Source: Kitasatospora sp. MAA4 (GTDB lineage: Bacteria; Actinomycetota; Actinomycetes; Streptomycetales; Streptomycetaceae). Taken from it: a stretch of 64,000 nt of DNA. Shown here one piece after another: positions 17,510 through 24,963 of this stretch. The position numbers and the translations under genes were made by a program. Positions within the stretch are counted from its first letter, which is position 1, and each line of letters begins with the position of its first letter. A model generated the notes under the pieces. It was not told the origin of the DNA. It saw nothing but the letters and a program-made list of their open reading frames with translations, and searched no databases. The stretch spans positions 1 to 64,000 of the forward strand of contig NZ_JARZAI010000018.1 of the NCBI RefSeq assembly GCF_029893355.1, given 5' to 3'.

Positions 17510-18720
17510 TGCTCGCGATGGTCCGCAAGGAGATACTGGTCCTGCTCAGGGACCGTGCCTCACTGATCACCCTGTTCATCTCACCGGTGCTCTTCATGAC
17601 CGTGATGAGCTTCGCCCTGGGGAACTCGTTCCACAGTCTGGGTTCCCCGGGCAAGCTCTCCATCTCGATCGTCGACGAGGACCACAGCGCGGCCGCCCAG
17701 GGGGTGGTCAAGGCGCTCTCCAGCAGCGGCGAGCTCCAGGTCACCAGTGCGCTGGGCGGCGTACCGCTCAGCGCGGCCCAGGCCCAGAGCCGGGTGCACA
17801 GCCAGACCGACGCCTTCACCGTGGTCCTGCCGGCCGGCTTCCAGCAGCAGGTGGCGGGCGGCGGCGCCCCGAAGGTCGACTTCGTGGTCGACCCGTCCTC
17901 CTCCCGGCAGGTCGTCGACCCGGTGGAGTCGGCGATCAGCAGCCTGATCGTCACGGTCACCTCGCAGGAGGGCACCACCCTCGCGCTGACCAAGCTGGGT
18001 GACGCCCAGTCCGATCCGGGCGTCAAGGCCGCGATCCAGGCCCAGGTGGCCGCGCTGGACAGCACCACCCACCAGGTGGACTCGACCGTCAGCTTCCCGA
18101 ACGGCGAGGGGGCGAAGAAGTACCCCTCGGTCTACCAGCAGGAAGTGCCCGGCTACACGGTGATGTACGTCTTCTTCATCGTCACCATCATGGCCGGCTC
18201 GATCATGGTCGAACGACGGGAGGGCACCTTCCGCCGGCTGCTCTCCGCACCGATGCCGCGCTGGCAACTGCTGCTCGGCAAGGTCGCCCCGTACCTCCTG
18301 GTCGCGGTGGTCCAGGTGGGCATCCTGCTCAGCTTCGGCAGGTTCGTCTTCGGGATGAGCCTGGGCGCCCATCCGCTGGCGCTGCTGCCGATCAGCCTGG
18401 CGCTGGCCTCCTGCGCGGTCGCCCTCGGGCTGCTGCTGGCCTCGGTCGCCCGCAGCGAGTCGCAGGTGATGGGCATGGGGACGGCAGCGGTGCTGGTCCT
18501 CGCGGCGCTCGGCGGGTGCATGGTGCCGGGGGTGTTCATGCCCCAGTTCATGCAGCACATCACCCACTTCATCCCGCAGGGCATCGCCCTCAACGCCTAC
18601 CAGGACGTTCTGGTCCGCGGCGAGTCGATGACCGCGATCCTCCCCGGCGCCGGGATCCTGCTGGCCGTCGCGGTCGGGATGTTCGCCCTGGCCCTGCCCC
18701 GCTTCCGGTTCGTCCGATGA
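17509..18720 (+). CDS. ABC-2 type permease (DrrB-like / YhgE-related exporter)
   Basis: A 403-residue membrane protein. One N-terminal helix (around 20-40) is followed by a large extracytoplasmic domain of about 180 residues. A block of about five helices in the last half ends close to the C-terminus. This is the layout of ABC-2 permeases with a long first loop. Its ATG shares a base with the ATPase stop (TGATG) and its stop overlaps the next start (ATGA). It forms the exporter with the preceding ATPase. Confidence 0.87.
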   Translation: MLAMVRKEILVLLRDRASLITLFISPVLFMTVMSFALGNSFHSLGSPGKLSISIVDEDHSAAAQGVVKALSSSGELQVTSALGGVPLSAAQAQSRVHSQTDAFTVVLPAGFQQQVAGGGAPKVDFVVDPSSSRQVVDPVESAISSLIVTVTSQEGTTLALTKLGDAQSDPGVKAAIQAQVAALDSTTHQVDSTVSFPNGEGAKKYPSVYQQEVPGYTVMYVFFIVTIMAGSIMVERREGTFRRLLSAPMPRWQLLLGKVAPYLLVAVVQVGILLSFGRFVFGMSLGAHPLALLPISLALASCAVALGLLLASVARSESQVMGMGTAAVLVLAALGGCMVPGVFMPQFMQHITHFIPQGIALNAYQDVLVRGESMTAILPGAGILLAVAVGMFALALPRFRFVR

Positions 18721-19331
18721 GCACGCTCCACCTGTACCCCAGCGCCACCCTTCGCCTCCCCCGGGACGTGTTCGGCCGCAGGTCCAGCCCCTCGGGGCGG
18801 GCTCTGCTGCTGGACGCGGCCCGGCGGGTGGCCGGCCTCACCACCCCGCCCGTCCGGGGCACCGACCGACGGTGGCACTGGCCGGACGGCAACCGGCAGG
18901 ACGGCGACTGGCGGGGATCCGTCTCGCACGTCGGCGAGTTCGCCCTGGCGGGTCTGACCCGCGGAGTCTGGATCGGCGTCGACATCCAGGACCAGCGCCC
19001 GAGGCCGGCCGCGATCGGCTGGCTGGCCCGGGTGCTCGACCAGCCGGTCGAGCAGGTCACCATGCGCCACTGGGCCGAGACCGAGGCCCTGCTGAAGGCC
19101 CAGGGGATCGCCGGCATCCGCCCCACTCACGTGACCCTGCCGCCATGGCAGCCGGGTTGGCGGCCCACCGGGGACGGCTGGTGGCTGCACAGCAGCCCGG
19201 CCGCCCCGGGGGGCATCTACCTCGCCCTCGCCGCCCGGGCACCGCTCGCCCTCCAGTGGGAGGCGGACCCGGGCCCGCTCACCAGCTACCGCGCCCTACG
19301 CCCCCGACTCACCGAAGGGAGTCTCGTATGA
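18717..19331 (+). CDS. Divergent Sfp-type phosphopantetheinyl transferase
   Basis: A 204-residue protein that resembles Sfp-type enzymes but with changed key positions. The metal motif reads GVDIQ (Sfp has D-x-E, so Glu is Gln here), and the second motif reads HWAETEALLKAQG, where the usual Lys of W-x-x-K-E-A is Thr while Glu and the second Lys remain. The N-terminal half is short. It sits between the exporter and the condensation-like gene, overlapping both by 4 bp. Either it modifies an unusual carrier domain of this cluster or it has lost activity. A second, more typical enzyme is encoded at 23301-24086. Confidence 0.65.
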   Translation: MSTLHLYPSATLRLPRDVFGRRSSPSGRALLLDAARRVAGLTTPPVRGTDRRWHWPDGNRQDGDWRGSVSHVGEFALAGLTRGVWIGVDIQDQRPRPAAIGWLARVLDQPVEQVTMRHWAETEALLKAQGIAGIRPTHVTLPPWQPGWRPTGDGWWLHSSPAAPGGIYLALAARAPLALQWEADPGPLTSYRALRPRLTEGSLV

Positions 19332-20557
19332 GTCCCGTCCAGCTCCGCTCGCGCACTGCCAACGCCCCCTACAGCCGCCGGATCTCGCTCACCGAGCGCA
19401 GCTACCTGATGGGGGCGCTGCTGGCCCCGCCGATGGCCATCCAGGTCTTCGTGGAGGGCGCCGGCACCATCGACCCCGACCAGCTGGCCCGCGCGGTCGC
19501 CACCGCCTCGGCGGCCTGCCCCGGTGCCCGGGTGGTCCGCCGCGGATCGAACTGGGTGGACAGCGGGCAGGCCCCGCCGGTCACCGTCGTGGACGGCGCC
19601 CTGATCGACTTCGACAGCTACGACAGCGAGCCGCTCAAGCGCCCCTTCGATGTGGCCCGCGGCCCCAACTGCGAGGTGCTGCTGATCACCGGTGAGCGGC
19701 CCACCGTGGTCTTCCGGGCCTTCCACGCCGTCATGGACGGCAAGGGCGTGATGACCTGGATCACCGAGGTCTTCCGTGCCCTGCGCGGCGAGACGGTGCT
19801 CGGCGCCACCGACACCGACACCGACGAGAGCCTGGTCGCACGGTTCGCCAAGAACGACGGCGCCGCCGCCGCCCCGAAGTCGACGGGCGACTGGCCCTCG
19901 GCGCTCGACGCCCTGCCCGATCACGGCACGTCGCGGGACGAGGCCACCGGCGCGGCCTGGATCTGGCGCCGGCGCACCGTCCCCGGCATCCACGCGGGCC
20001 TGGTCGCCAAGGCCGCCGTCGCGATCACCCGGGCCTCCGGCGCCGCGGCGCAGTACATGGTGCCGATCAACCTGCGCCGCCACGACCCGGCCGTGCTCTC
20101 CACCGCCAACCTCACGCTGCCCATCCTGCTCGACGTTCCGGTCGACGCCGCCTGGCGCAGGATCCAGGGCAAGCTGGTGCAGGCCATGATGGAGGGCAAG
20201 GAGCTGGACTCCCGGGGCCCGAACGCCGGTGACACCCGGCTCTCCTCGTTCGCCGGTCTGGCGCCGGGCCTCAACCAGGCGCTCTCGGCCGGCGAGCAGC
20301 GGGCGACCTACCCGACCTCGGGGATCATCTCCGAACTCGGCCGGCCCGACCTCGCCGCGCTCGGCGGCGCCGGCTTCGAGGCCCGCACCGTCTACTCACT
20401 TCCGATGTACATCCCTTACGCACCGACGTTTCTGACGATGTATCAGCTGCCCGGCTGGGTGGAGATCGGCCTGTCCTGCCGCAGCGGCGCCGGGATGGCG
20501 TCCAAGGCCGACGCACTGTTGAGCCTGGTCGCCGACGAGCTGACCAGTTCCCTTTAA
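19328..20557 (+). CDS. Free-standing condensation-fold acyltransferase
   Basis: A 409-residue protein of the NRPS condensation / PapA acyltransferase superfamily. The catalytic motif is present as FHAVMDG (His133, Asp137), a single-His version of HHxxxDG. The usual structural DFGWG motif is not recognisable; the corresponding region reads YSLPMYIPYAPTF. Stand-alone members transfer carrier-bound acyl groups to amines or alcohols. Here the natural reaction would be amide formation between the polyketide acyl chain and a Dap-derived amine held on the ligase carrier domain. That is an inference from neighbours. Confidence 0.72.
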   Translation: MSPVQLRSRTANAPYSRRISLTERSYLMGALLAPPMAIQVFVEGAGTIDPDQLARAVATASAACPGARVVRRGSNWVDSGQAPPVTVVDGALIDFDSYDSEPLKRPFDVARGPNCEVLLITGERPTVVFRAFHAVMDGKGVMTWITEVFRALRGETVLGATDTDTDESLVARFAKNDGAAAAPKSTGDWPSALDALPDHGTSRDEATGAAWIWRRRTVPGIHAGLVAKAAVAITRASGAAAQYMVPINLRRHDPAVLSTANLTLPILLDVPVDAAWRRIQGKLVQAMMEGKELDSRGPNAGDTRLSSFAGLAPGLNQALSAGEQRATYPTSGIISELGRPDLAALGGAGFEARTVYSLPMYIPYAPTFLTMYQLPGWVEIGLSCRSGAGMASKADALLSLVADELTSSL

Positions 20558-20566
20558 GGAGTCCCC

Positions 20567-21496
20567 ATGAAGAACCCCGTACGGCACGGCATCCTGGCCA
20601 CCGTCGGCCAGACCCCCCTGGTCCGCCTCACCGCTCTCGAACCCTCCGGCGACCTGGAGGTCCACGCCAAGCTTGAACGCTTCAACCCGACCGGCAGCAT
20701 CGAGGACCGCACCGCACTGGACCTGCTGGTGGCACCGATCCGATCCGGTGAGATCGTCCCCGGCCAGCCGGTGGTGTTGGAGGCGGACTCCGGCAACCTC
20801 GCCATCTCACTCGCCCAGACCTGCCGCTACTACGGGATCGACCTGCACCTGGTGGTCGAGGCCGACACCGCGACGGCCTGGCACCGGGCCATGCTGAAGG
20901 CCTTCGGGGCCCGGGTCGAGCTGGTCCACGCCGCCCACGACCAGGCGCAACTCAGCAGGCTGGCAGACGCGTTGGCGGCCACCCTGCCAGGCGCCTACCG
21001 GCCGCCGCGGGGCCGTTGGACAAGCCCCGAAGGGGTGCTGATGCGCGAGATCCGCGAAGGGCTGACGACCGAGCCGCACTACGTGTTCTGCCCCACCAGC
21101 AGCGCCGTCGCACTGCGCAACGTGATCGCGCACATCCGGGTGAACCGGCTGGCCACCACGGTGGTCGCGGTGGCCGACGACCCGGCGGCCCCGCACCCGG
21201 CGAGCTTCGGGCTCAGCCCCGCGGACCTGGTGGTGGCCGTCGACGAGCTGGACGTGGTGGCCGGCTGCCGGCGCCTGCTCGGCCGCGAGGGCCTGCTCGC
21301 CGGGCGCTCCTCGGGCGCGGTGGTCGCAGCCCTCGCCCAGCTGCGCGGGCAGCTCGAAGCCGGCGCCGTCTGCGTCCTGGTACTGCCGGACGGCGGCGAC
21401 CGGTACGCCGAAACGATCTACTCCGACGCCTGGGTGGAGTCCCGCGTCGGCACTGTCCCCGAGTTGCAGCTCGCCTACCAGGAGGCCTCCCGATGA
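20567..21496 (+). CDS. SbnA-like paralogue lacking the PLP lysine
   Basis: A 309-residue homologue of the SbnA-like protein at 7167-8180, aligning without gaps over the N-terminus. The Schiff-base lysine is replaced: NPTGSIEDRTA has Glu46 where the paralogue has Lys46. The phosphate loop (SVGTFGT in the paralogue) has become CPTSSAV, and the SSSGN loop reads ADSGN. The hydrophobic framework and the ending (LPDGGDRYAETIY) are kept, and the frame is intact with AAGGAG at its start, so it is under selection rather than decaying. It is unlikely to do PLP chemistry. A scaffold, regulator or new activity beside the ligase it overlaps is more plausible. Confidence 0.8.
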   Translation: MKNPVRHGILATVGQTPLVRLTALEPSGDLEVHAKLERFNPTGSIEDRTALDLLVAPIRSGEIVPGQPVVLEADSGNLAISLAQTCRYYGIDLHLVVEADTATAWHRAMLKAFGARVELVHAAHDQAQLSRLADALAATLPGAYRPPRGRWTSPEGVLMREIREGLTTEPHYVFCPTSSAVALRNVIAHIRVNRLATTVVAVADDPAAPHPASFGLSPADLVVAVDELDVVAGCRRLLGREGLLAGRSSGAVVAALAQLRGQLEAGAVCVLVLPDGGDRYAETIYSDAWVESRVGTVPELQLAYQEASR

Positions 21497-23304
21497 ACCG
21501 CACCCAGCTGCTGGACCTGCTCGCCGAGCGCACCGCGACCATGCCGCAGGCGCCCGCCCTGCTCACCCCCGAAGGCCAGAGCCTGAGTTACAGCCGGCTC
21601 GACGCACTGGTCCGCACGACCGTGGCCCGGCTGATCGATCTCGGCGTGACACGGCAGGACCGCGTGGTGGTCTGCGCTCCCAATGACATGGACGGCGTGA
21701 TCCTCCAACTCGCGGTCATCAGTACGGCGGTGTGCTGCCCGGTCAACCCGCTGCTGGCCCAGGACGAGTTCGAGCACGCGTTGGACCTGCTCCAGCCGTC
21801 GGCGGTGATCACCTTCGGGACGAGCTCAGCCAAGCTCCTGCGCGCCGCCGAGCGGCGGCAGACCGCCGTCATCGAGGCGGTTCCGCACCTGTTCGGCGAC
21901 CCCCTCGAACTCCTCTTCCAGGGAGGCGAACTGGACCCGGCCCGGGTGGTGACCCAGCCGGTGGCCGACGAGTCGCTGCTGCTGCGCACCTCGGGCACCA
22001 CCTCGGCCGGCAAGCTCGTGCCGCTGGCGATGAGCCACCTGATGGCGGGCGCCACGGCATCGGTGCGCGCCTTCGGCCTGGACCGCGCCGACCGCTGCCT
22101 CAACGTCATGCCGATGTTCCACATCCAGGGCCTGGTCGGCTCGGTGGTCGCCTCGCTGGTGGCCGGGTCGAGCGTCGTGCTGCTCCCCGCGTTCGACGCC
22201 AAGCAGACCCTGCGCTCGCTGGAGGACACCCGGGCGACCTGGTTCTCCGCCAGCCCGACCATCCACCGGCTGCTGCTGGACCGGCTGCGCGAGGAGCCGG
22301 CCGACTGCACCAGCCTGCGATTCGCCCGCTCGGGTGCGGCGACGCTGCCGTCCGCACTCCGCGAGGAGCTCGAAGTCGCGTACGGCGTACCGATTCTGGA
22401 GACCTACGGGATGTCCGAGGCACATCAGATCGCCTCCACCCTGCTGCCGGACGGCTCGCCGCGGGCGATCGGGATGGTCCCCACCGGATCGCGGGTCGGC
22501 GTGCTCGACAGCGACGGCACGGTCCGCACCGAGCCGGGCAGCAGCGGTGAACTGGTGGTCAGCGGAAGCAATGTGATCGAGCGCTATGTCAATCCCGAGG
22601 ACGGCGAGGCGGCGTTCACCGGCGGCTGGCTGCGCACCGGCGACCTCGGCCGGATCGCCGTGGACGGCTCGGTCCAGGTGACCGGCCGGGTCAAGGAGAT
22701 GATCAACCGGGGCGGCGAGAAGGTCTCCCCGTACGAGGTCGAGGAGGCCCTGCTGCGGCACCCCGCGGTGCGCCAGGCCGTGGCCTTCGGTGTTCCCGAC
22801 GAGGTCTTCACCGAGAAGGTGGTGGCGCTCGTGGTCCTGCACGAGGGCCGCTCGGCGGACGAGCCGGTGCTGCGCGCTCACAGTGTGGCCCAGCTTGCGC
22901 CGTTCAAGGTGCCGGCCCGGATCATGGTGCGCGAGGAGCTCGCCGTGAACGCCGTCGGCAAGCTCGTACGGGCCGACTTCGCACGGGAGTTCACCGACGC
23001 GGCCGAAGCCCCGCCGGCCGTCACCGCCACCCCGGCGGCGCGGGTGGCACTCCCGCAGACGCCGGTGGAGGCGGCGATGGCCGGCCTCTGGGCGTACGCC
23101 CTCGAACGCGGCACGCTCGGCGGTCTCGACGAGGACTTCTTCACCGCAGGCGGCGAGTCGGTCTCCGCGGTCACCCTGCTGCGCGGCATCAAGGACACCT
23201 TCGGCGTCGAGATCTCCGCAGCCGGGCTCTTCGACGAGCTCAACACCGTCGAGCGGCTGGCCGACGCGGTCACCCGCGCGATCGCCGAGAAGGAGGCGTC
23301 GTGA
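21493..23304 (+). CDS. AMP-forming ligase with C-terminal carrier domain
   Basis: A 603-residue adenylate-forming enzyme (about 1-500) fused to a carrier domain (about 520-600). Core motifs visible: TSGTTSAGK, YGMSEA, WLRTGDLG, GRVKEMINRGGEK and, at the end, NAVGK with the catalytic lysine. The carrier motif is AGGESVSA with Ser556. The sequence is closer to acyl/oxalyl-CoA ligase-type enzymes than to canonical NRPS adenylation domains, so the substrate (Dap, another small acid or a fatty acid) cannot be read from a code. The ATG at 21493 overlaps the preceding stop; the upstream frame is a shadow. It overlaps the following transferase gene (GTGA). Confidence 0.83.
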   Translation: MNRTQLLDLLAERTATMPQAPALLTPEGQSLSYSRLDALVRTTVARLIDLGVTRQDRVVVCAPNDMDGVILQLAVISTAVCCPVNPLLAQDEFEHALDLLQPSAVITFGTSSAKLLRAAERRQTAVIEAVPHLFGDPLELLFQGGELDPARVVTQPVADESLLLRTSGTTSAGKLVPLAMSHLMAGATASVRAFGLDRADRCLNVMPMFHIQGLVGSVVASLVAGSSVVLLPAFDAKQTLRSLEDTRATWFSASPTIHRLLLDRLREEPADCTSLRFARSGAATLPSALREELEVAYGVPILETYGMSEAHQIASTLLPDGSPRAIGMVPTGSRVGVLDSDGTVRTEPGSSGELVVSGSNVIERYVNPEDGEAAFTGGWLRTGDLGRIAVDGSVQVTGRVKEMINRGGEKVSPYEVEEALLRHPAVRQAVAFGVPDEVFTEKVVALVVLHEGRSADEPVLRAHSVAQLAPFKVPARIMVREELAVNAVGKLVRADFAREFTDAAEAPPAVTATPAARVALPQTPVEAAMAGLWAYALERGTLGGLDEDFFTAGGESVSAVTLLRGIKDTFGVEISAAGLFDELNTVERLADAVTRAIAEKEAS

Positions 23305-24086
23305 ACGTCATGACCCCCATGGACCAGGCCGGCACGCACGTCTGGCAGGGAGCCGCCGCCTCCGCCCAGGCCGATCGGGACCACGACCGGGTCGGGCTGC
23401 TCTCCCCCGGCGAACTCGACCGGGCAAGCCTGCTCGCTCCCGACACCGCCCGGCTCTACCTCGCCTCGCACGTGGCGACGCGGCGGATCCTGGCGGGCTA
23501 CCTGGATCGTGATCCGGCAGAGCTCCAGCTCGGCCGACGGGTCTGCCCGCAGTGCGCCGATCCCCTGCACGGAGCACCCGCGGTGTCCTGGCCGAGAACC
23601 ACACTGAGCTTCAACCTGACGGCCTCGGGCGGCAGTTGGCTGCTCGCGGTGACCCACGGCCAGCCGCTCGGGGTGGACCTGGCGATCGCCTCCGGCACCG
23701 ACCCCGAACGCGCCGCACCGCTGGCCCTGACCGCGCAGGAGCTCGACCGGCTGCACCGGCTGACCGATCCGCAGCTGCGCCGCGCGCTCTTCCTGCGGGC
23801 CTGGACCCGGAAGGAGGCGGTGGTGAAGGCGGTCGGAGTCGGCCTGGTGACCGACCTGCGCCAGATCGAGGTGGCGCCGGAGCGCCCGGGTCCGGTGCGG
23901 GTGCGCTTCGGCGTCGGCAGCAGCCCCCGCGAGTGGACCGTCCAGGACCTGCCGCTCGGCCCGGGCCGCTTCGCGGCCGTCGCCCGGCCTGCCCCGGCCG
24001 CCGGCCGGGTCCAGCTGTGCGAGTACTCGGACCAGGCGCTGTACGCACTCGCTCCGCTGTCCTCGCAGGCCGCGATCGCCGCATGA
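23301..24086 (+). CDS. 4'-Phosphopantetheinyl transferase (Sfp type)
   Basis: A 261-residue Sfp-superfamily enzyme. LGVDLA carries the metal Asp (the second acidic ligand is Ala), and FLRAWTRKEAVVKAVG is the canonical W-x-x-K-E-A-x-x-K motif. A Cys pair (CPQCADPL) lies near residues 79-82. GTG start with AAGGAGG upstream, overlapping the ligase stop. It should activate the three carrier domains of the cluster (Ser47, Ser54 and Ser556 of the respective proteins). Last gene of the long operon; a hairpin follows at 24118-24149. Confidence 0.87.
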   Translation: MNVMTPMDQAGTHVWQGAAASAQADRDHDRVGLLSPGELDRASLLAPDTARLYLASHVATRRILAGYLDRDPAELQLGRRVCPQCADPLHGAPAVSWPRTTLSFNLTASGGSWLLAVTHGQPLGVDLAIASGTDPERAAPLALTAQELDRLHRLTDPQLRRALFLRAWTRKEAVVKAVGVGLVTDLRQIEVAPERPGPVRVRFGVGSSPREWTVQDLPLGPGRFAAVARPAPAAGRVQLCEYSDQALYALAPLSSQAAIAA

Positions 24087-24117
24087 GTGCGCGAGCACGG
24101 TCCGGCCGGGCAGCGGG

Positions 24118-24149
24118 CGGGTCCGGACGGTGGATACCGCCCGGACCCG
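24118..24149. terminator. Terminator between operon end and convergent membrane gene
   Basis: A 13-bp inverted repeat with one mismatch (24118-24130 with 24137-24149) and a 6-nt loop. It lies between two convergent genes. Confidence 0.7.
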
Positions 24150-24175
24150 GCCAGTTGTCTCCGCTCTCACAGGTG

Positions 24176-24664
24176 TCACGCGCTGACGGCCAGCGCCCGC
24201 ACACGCAGCACCAGCTGACGGGCCACCACCTGGGCCAGCGCCATCAGCACCAGGGCCGCAGTCCACGCCTCGGCACCGGTGATCAGCTCGGTACGGCTGA
24301 AGTCGGCGATCTGCTTGGCGTAGCCGTGGTTCACCGCGTACACGAACCCGGTCCGGGAGAGCATCCCGACGATCCAGAGCGCCGCCGCGAGCAGGCCGGC
24401 CTTGGCGACCACCCCGCCGTCGGCGCGCTGCAGGCGGGTGGTGACGGCGCAGCCGATACCGATGGCCGCCCCGAGCACCACGGTCACCACGTCGAGCTTG
24501 ACGTCGTTGCCCGTGGTGGGCACGCCCTTCAGGTAGTACGCGGCGGCGGCCGCGACCAGGGCGAGCGGGATGACGAGATTGCGAAAGGTGAGTTTGGTCC
24601 CGCGGATCTGCGGGATCACCAGGAGGACGAGCACGGCCGAGATGATGTAGTCGGTCGAGGACAT
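24176..24664 (-). CDS. Small polytopic membrane protein (CcdC/DUF1453-like)
   Basis: A 162-residue protein with four to five predicted membrane helices (about 7-17 with 30-45, 60-80, 88-105 and 130-150). The opening YIISAVLVLLVIPQIRGTKLT resembles the CcdC/DUF1453 family of unknown role. It is transcribed against the cluster operon and in the direction away from the carboxylase genes. Possibly not part of the biosynthesis. Confidence 0.6.
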   Translation of the reverse strand: MSSTDYIISAVLVLLVIPQIRGTKLTFRNLVIPLALVAAAAAYYLKGVPTTGNDVKLDVVTVVLGAAIGIGCAVTTRLQRADGGVVAKAGLLAAALWIVGMLSRTGFVYAVNHGYAKQIADFSRTELITGAEAWTAALVLMALAQVVARQLVLRVRALAVSA

Positions 24665-24726
24665 GATGCGGAGTCTCCTTCTGAGAGATTGAACTTACTG
24701 ATGATTGAAGCGGGTTGGTCTATATG

Positions 24727-24963
24727 TCAGCTGTATCGAGGCGCCGCCGGCTCGCCGAGCCAGGAGCCGGGCGGCCGGTGCTCGGGCTCCGGCCGGTCCC
24801 AGTCGGCGTGCCGGCCGCGGGAACGGTCCGGATCCTTCCGGCCGTCGTACGCCGCCGCTGCCGCCCTCGCCTCCGCCTGACGCAGCACCAGGATCAGTGC
24901 GGCGAGCTCGGCCGGGTCGGGCTGCCCGCGCAGTACCCGCAGAACCGGCTCCGCGGCCGTCAC
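24727..24963 (-). CDS. Acyl-CoA carboxylase epsilon subunit
   Basis: A 78-residue protein. The start (VLRVLRGQPDPAELAALILVL) is the characteristic helix of actinobacterial AccE/PccE subunits, followed by a short basic/acidic tail. The GTG at 24963 overlaps the stop of the beta-subunit gene (GTGA), which fixes both the frame and the partnership. Epsilon subunits strengthen assembly of the beta hexamer with the biotinylated alpha subunit, which is not encoded here. Confidence 0.85.
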   Translation of the reverse strand: MTAAEPVLRVLRGQPDPAELAALILVLRQAEARAAAAAYDGRKDPDRSRGRHADWDRPEPEHRPPGSWLGEPAAPRYS

